Made by a program: the position numbers and the translations under genes | From: Impatiens glandulifera | Lineage: Eukaryota > Streptophyta > Magnoliopsida > Ericales > Balsaminaceae | Direction of reading: 5' to 3' | NCBI RefSeq assembly: GCF_907164915.1 | Contig: NC_061862.1 | Location: forward strand, 141,289,913-141,353,912 | DNA length: 64,000 nucleotides | Notes under the pieces: generated by a model | Told to the model about the DNA's origin: nothing | The model's input: only the letters and a program-made list of their open reading frames with translations | Database searches by the model: none | Part shown: positions 59,334 to 64,000 of the stretch, piece by piece | Layout of the letters: every line of letters begins with the position of its first letter | Position numbering within the stretch: the first letter of the stretch is position 1

Positions 59334-59393
59334 TTTGTCTTAGTGAGAGAAAGAGTTCTGCAGCTTGTGATTGTTTTGTTTAAGGTTTGTTCA

Positions 59394-59404
59394 TCTTATA
59401 TACT
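59394..59404 (-). promoter_or_regulatory. TATA-like box upstream of accessory ORF 1
   Basis: The minus strand reads AGTATATAAGATG about 60 bases before the expected start, followed by a CT-rich leader (CTTTCTCTCACTAAG). Confidence 0.5.
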
Positions 59405-59700
59405 GGTGGAGAGAGGAGCCTATTATCTAGGTATCACAGGTAATAATGTCTATTAACCATAGGATAAAGAGTTTTGCATGAAATAAGCATGTCTACAACC
59501 TAGGATGTTGGTCATAGACCTGGACCATGAAAAATATCAAATCTTCACGTCTTTTTAGGTGCGACCATTTTACTTTGAAAAGACAATGTTTCAGAACAGA
59601 TAAATTTAAACACAGATAATTATTCCACTTTTGTTTGAAGTTCAAATAATCTAAGATAAACTATTTCCGAACCGGTCAGTTATCAGTTGTTCGTCCCGAT

Positions 59701-59731
59701 GCGGTTATTTGGTGCATGCACTAAATAACCG
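59701..59731. repeat. Near-perfect palindrome after RNase H
   Basis: GGTTATTTGGTGCATGCACT followed by AAATAACC: 28 bases, two mismatched positions in one pair, centred on TGCATGCA. It lies between pol and accessory ORF 1 of element B. Confidence 0.7.
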
Positions 59732-59846
59732 GTAAGTTTACTCTATCTGATAGACCAGGCGGTTCTTCCATGGATACCTTGGGAAATTTGAAATCCAACA
59801 GTTTAGGAGGAACTACCGGTTTTGTCTTTCCGAACCAATTTCCCTT

Positions 59847-62800
59847 TTAAGCATCCTTAGGGATGATCTGACTAATGTCGGTTAAACCGAGTGTAAGTCT
59901 GAATTGAGAGAACTTAGCTTCCTGTAGAGGCTTGGTGAAGATATCGGCTACTTGTTGATCTGTTGGTACGTATTCCAACCGGATATGCTTCAGCATGACA
60001 TGTTCCCGAATGAAGTGGTGCCTTATGTCAATGTGCTTGGTTCTAGAGTGTAGAACCGGATTGTAGGTGATTGTTATGGCACTGGTGTTATCACAAAAGA
60101 TCGGAGACTCTTCGGCTGTGACACCTAAATCCTTCAGTTGTTGTTGGATCCAAAGAAGTTGTGAACAGCAGCTTCCGGCCGCTAGGTATTCAGCTTCTGC
60201 GGTTGATGTGGCAACTGGTGTTTGTTTCTTGCTATGCCATGAGACAAGTCGGTCACCTAGGAATTGGCATGTTCCGCTGGTGCTTTTTCTATCAATCTTG
60301 CAACCTGTGTAGTCTGCATCTGAATAGCTCGTTAGGTTAAAGGATGAATCATTTGGATACCACAGGCCGACGTCAGGTGTTCCCTTTAGATATTTCAATA
60401 TTCGCTTTGCGGCTGTGTAGTGGGATTGTTTTGGATTGGCTTGGAATCTTCCACACACACCGACTGCAAATAGAATATCCGGTCTACTTGCTGTCAGGTA
60501 TAGGAGAGAACCGATGATGCCCCGGTAAGCGGTCAGGTCTACTGATTGACCCTCATCATCTTTGTCCAATTTGACCGATGAGCTCATTGGAGTAGCCGCT
60601 GAGGAGCATGTATCCATCCCAAATTTCTTTAACAGTTCTTTAGTGTACTTGGGTTGACTGATGAAAGTTCCTTTTTCGAGTTGTTTAACCTGAAGACCTA
60701 GGAAGAAACTTAATTCCCCCATCATACTCATGTCAAACTTGTTAGTCATCAAGGTTGAGAATTTATCACACAACTTAGGATTGGTTGATCCTAAAATGAT
60801 GTCATCTACATATATTTGAACAAGTAGGATATGTTCCTTCTTCTCAAACTTAAATAGCGTTTTGTCCACCGACCGGATGGTGAAATCATGTTTTAACAAA
60901 AATGCGGTTAGTGTGTCATACCAGGCTCTAGGTGCTTGCTTTAGACCATATAAAGCATTGTTTAACCGGTATACATGGTTTGGAAATTCAGCACTTTTGA
61001 AACCGGGTGGTTGTTCAACATATACCTCTTCACGTAGGTCACCATTCAAAAATGCACTTTTAACATCCATTTGGAAAACCTTAAAGTTTTTGAAAGCAGC
61101 AAAGGCTAGAAAAATCCTAATAGCTTCAATCCTAGCTACAGGGGGCAAATGATTCTTCAAAATCAATGCCCTCTTCCTGTTTGTAACCTTGTGCCACTAA
61201 TCTGGCTTTGTTCCTCGTGACCAAACCGTCTTCATTGAGTTTATTTCTAAATACCCATCTTGTTCTTATGACCGGTTGATCTTTCGGTCTAGGGACTAGG
61301 TACCAGACTTTATTACTCTCGAACTGGTTTAATTCTTTTTGTATTCCCAAGATCCAATCCGGATCTGACAATGCTTCATCTACTCTTTTCGGCTCAATCT
61401 GGGATATAAAGGCGGAATTAAAGTATTCCTCCAGAATTTGACGCCTAGTTCGAACAGGTTCTGAAGGGTCACCTATAATTTGCTCAGGAGGATGCTTAGT
61501 GTTTCTTTTGAAATTCGGTTCAGGATGTCTACCAAATTACCGTTTGCTTAATCAAGGCTAGACATATCGGTAGGCTGAACAGAATTGTCAGACCGACCGA
61601 TTTCCTCGGTTTGAACCGAGCTGTCAGCTTCCTGACGTGGGACAGCTTGATCCGGCTTGGTTTCATTATTACCCATTTGGTCATGGACAAACTGCCTGAA
61701 AACCGGAATTTCATCTTCACCATCAGAATGGATATTGTTATTTTCCAATCTGTTGTGTAGATCAAAGCATGATGCAGTGTTACTTTCAACCGATTCATCG
61801 AAAACAACGTGAAGTGATTCCTCCATGGTTAAGGTTCTATTGTTATATACTCTATATGCCTTACTCACTGCTGAGTAACCTAACATGATCCCAGTATCGG
61901 TTTTTGCATCAAAAGCAGAAAGATAGGTTTTACCATTTATATGAATATAACATTTACAACCGAAAATCTTAAGGTACTTAAGGTTGGGAACCCTGTTAAA
62001 GTATACCTCATACGGTGTTTTGTTATGAAACTTGTTAATCAGAGACCGGTTTTGTGTATAACATGCAGTGTTGATAGCCTCAGCCCAAAATTTTTGAGCA
62101 ATGCCCGAATCAGCTATCATGGACCGTGCGGCTTCCTTGAGAGTTTGGTTTCTTCTCTCGGCCAGACCATTTTGTTGAGGAGTCCTAGCACTAGACAACT
62201 CGTGTCTAATACCGGATTCATCAAGATATGCGGTTAAAGTGCTGTTGGTAAATTCGGTACCTCTATCACTTCTAATGCTATTAATGCGAGTTGATTTTTC
62301 ATTTTGCAAACGTTTAAGTAATATGATCAAATTTGATGCGGTTTCACGTTTGGATGGAAAGAATATTACCCATGTATACTTAGAGTAATCATCAATAACT
62401 ACCATGGTGTAAAGCATACCTCCTAGGCTAATGGCCTGAATTGGTCCAAATAGATCCATGTGAAGGAGATCTAAGCATCGGTTAGATTGAATATTTCCTT
62501 TACTTTTAAAGGTTGACTTAGTTTGTTTACCCATTTGACATGCTGAACAAATCTTATCCTTATTAAACACTATGTCAGGAATACCTTCAACTAGCTTTTT
62601 ACCGCGAATGTAGTTTAAGGTTTTCATGTTCAGATGGTTTAGTCTTTTATGCCACAACCAGGTTTGATCGGTCTTAGCTATCATGCATACATGATATTCT
62701 ACCTTGATTTTCCAGTCTACCTTGTAGATATTTCCTAGCCTATTTCCGGTTAGTAGTATGGTGCCTTGAGAGTTCTTAACTAAGCATGCATGTTTAAGAA

Positions 62801-63122
62801 ATTCTACCATGTATCCAGCATCACACATTTGACTAATACTTAGTAGGTTAAAACGTAGGTTTTCAACTAAGAGTACATTATCAATTGTCAGGTTACCATG
62901 GACAATCTTACCCTTGCCCACAGTTCTACCTTTTGAGTTGTCACCGAAGGTGATTAGTGCACCGGTTTCTATTCTGATGTCGGTTGGCAGGTTGTTGTTC
63001 CCGGTCATATGTCTAGAGCAACCACTATCCAAGTACCATTCAGAGTTTCCTAGCCGTTTCTTTAAATCCTGCAAAATGTACATATTTACAACTGTTTGGT
63101 TCCCACATTCACTTGGGTCCAC
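59847..63122 (-). pseudogene. Element B pol (nearly intact)
   Basis: Open from the protease (WYLDSGCSRHMTGN near 63030) through GAG-pre-integrase (WLWHKRLNHLNMKT), integrase (LLHMDLFGP, RSDRGTEF, TPQQNGLAERR) to a stop at 61548. After a frame change the linker reads [14 protein letters not shown] and the RT start lies at 61371-61132. One extra base in a run of five G (about 61141-61145) shifts the frame, after which RT (YVDDIILGSTNP) and RNase H (SYSDADYTGCK, TAEAEYLA, FCDNTSA, ADIFTKPL) are open to 59847. All catalytic acidic residues are visible. With only these few breaks it is the best preserved pol in the window. Confidence 0.85.
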
Positions 63123-63128
63123 ATGCGG

Positions 63129-64000
63129 TTAGTCCCTTCGGCATCCAGACCTTGACAAACCGGACAACTTTCTTTGATAAGGTCTTGACCGTCCTTTTGG
63201 CATTCGATTTTGGGTATTCGGTTTTTCTACGAAGGCCTTAAATGAGGGTGTTTTGTGGTTTGTCCTATGCGGTTGAGGATTGGCTCTCCTATTTTTGAGC
63301 AGGTCGGCTTTTCTTTTCTCAGGGTCAAGCCACTTCTTAGAGTCGGTTGGACCTACATAGGTTAGTTTTTCTGCCGTATAGTATGCGGTCAGTTCCTCTT
63401 CAGCGGTTAAGGAACTTCTAACAAAACTTATGAAGGGAAGGTAATTTTTTGAGAGCCTAACTTTCTCTGCGGATTTTTGGTCTTTGGATCTATCCTTTTT
63501 GTATCCTAGACCGAACATGCAGAAAGGATGTCTGTTATAACTACACATTTTCTTTACCATGTCACTAGATCTCTTATATGCGGCCATTTTGTACTGGAGT
63601 CAGGCATTTTCCTCTTCGGTTAGTTCTCGAACTGGTTCACTAGACTGTTCGGTCATGAGTGGTGGTTCAGGTGCTAACTCGGTTTCTAATGTAGGAGTTT
63701 CATCAGGTTCTATGATCTCTGGTTCGGGTAGAACGGGTATTTCTGATTCTGTCAGAATGGGTATTATAGGGTCGGCTCTAAAATTGAGTTGCTTAGGTAA
63801 CATGGCTAGTAGGTTCTAATACTCTGCTACCATATCATTTAATGCATTATATAACTCATCTTTAGTAAATTCTTCACAAGGAGAATCAAATACCTATTCC
63901 TCATTTTCCATGAGGCATGTGAGTTCATCATCACTGTCACTGTGAGCCCATAGACTTCCTCCATCATTGGCTATCAGTGCTTTCTGAACCTCACTTCCTT
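63129..64000 (-). pseudogene. Element B gag, C-terminal part
   Basis: Minus-strand gag entering from beyond the window. AHSDSDDELTCLMENEE (near 63950-63900) and LYNALNDMVAEY match element A's gag linker. A stop near 63820 follows (AEY then stop), then an acidic Pro/Glu-rich stretch (63803-63600) and a basic Lys/Arg-rich C-terminus (63587-63129). No full CCHC knuckle is seen in the visible part. Confidence 0.7.

Larger units (their letters stand above)
53002..64000 (-). mobile_element. Sirevirus-like copia element B, minus strand, cut by window edge
   Basis: At least 11 kb. Minus-strand order: gag (past 64000 to 63129), pol (63122-59847), three tandem accessory ORFs (59333-58572, 58137-57799, 57203-54574), duplicated PPT, 3' LTR (53002-54243). 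The 5' LTR is beyond the window. The gag linker (AHSDSDDELTCLMENEE near 63950-63900) is related to element A. The accessory region of 5.6 kb is as long as gag plus most of pol, which is unusual. Confidence 0.85.

Overview
This is plant nuclear DNA, most likely from a eudicot: AT-rich, with no operons, packed with plant-type retrotransposons (Ty1/copia including Sirevirus-like elements, a Ty3/gypsy derivative, L1-type LINEs) and a BIM2-like bHLH gene remnant. I cannot name the species. Almost everything is transposon-derived and decayed. The only candidate intact host gene is a small C2H2/EAR protein at 31972-32541.

Layout. 1-6130: host-type flank plus the 5' half of a Sirevirus-like copia element; the same flank, target site and element recur at 36408-42706, so this is a segmental duplication (or an assembly duplicate). 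6131-12188: AT-rich DNA, two 5'-truncated L1-type LINEs (7071-8180 and 9751-11529, minus strand) with clean target-site duplications, and a degenerate tandem repeat. 12189-15293: a 3.1 kb gypsy derivative that keeps LTRs, PBS, PPT and gag-protease but has no RT, RNase H or integrase. 15294-24620: a pseudogene copy of the C2H2/EAR gene split by a minus-strand copia (15934-24445), itself split by a plus-strand copia (19977-23912). 24620-31971: LINE remnants, one more LINE of the same family (27818-30699) hosting a solo LTR (28593-29872), and AT-rich DNA.

31972-36410: the C2H2/EAR gene with a solo LTR in its 3' flank, a LINE ORF1 remnant, and a BIM2-like bHLH pseudogene. 37600-48116: a full-length Sirevirus-like element A with AATTC target-site duplication, LTRs loaded with a TTAGAC/GTCTAA palindrome array, broken gag-pol and one extra ORF after RNase H. 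48117-52640: TA microsatellite, third C2H2/EAR gene copy (dead), a fold-back sequence and a decayed LINE. 53002-64000: minus-strand Sirevirus-like element B, running off the right edge. Its 3' LTR matches the solo LTR at 28593-29872.

The most interesting system is the accessory region of element B. Between RNase H and the 3' LTR it carries three tandem, diverged copies of one domain (also present once in element A), each preceded on its own strand by a TATA-like box and a CT-rich leader. The middle copy has lost its centre, and a perfect 29-bp hairpin sits at that junction. Stop codons across unrelated elements in the window often fall where Trp codons are expected, which fits cytosine deamination in methylated repeats.
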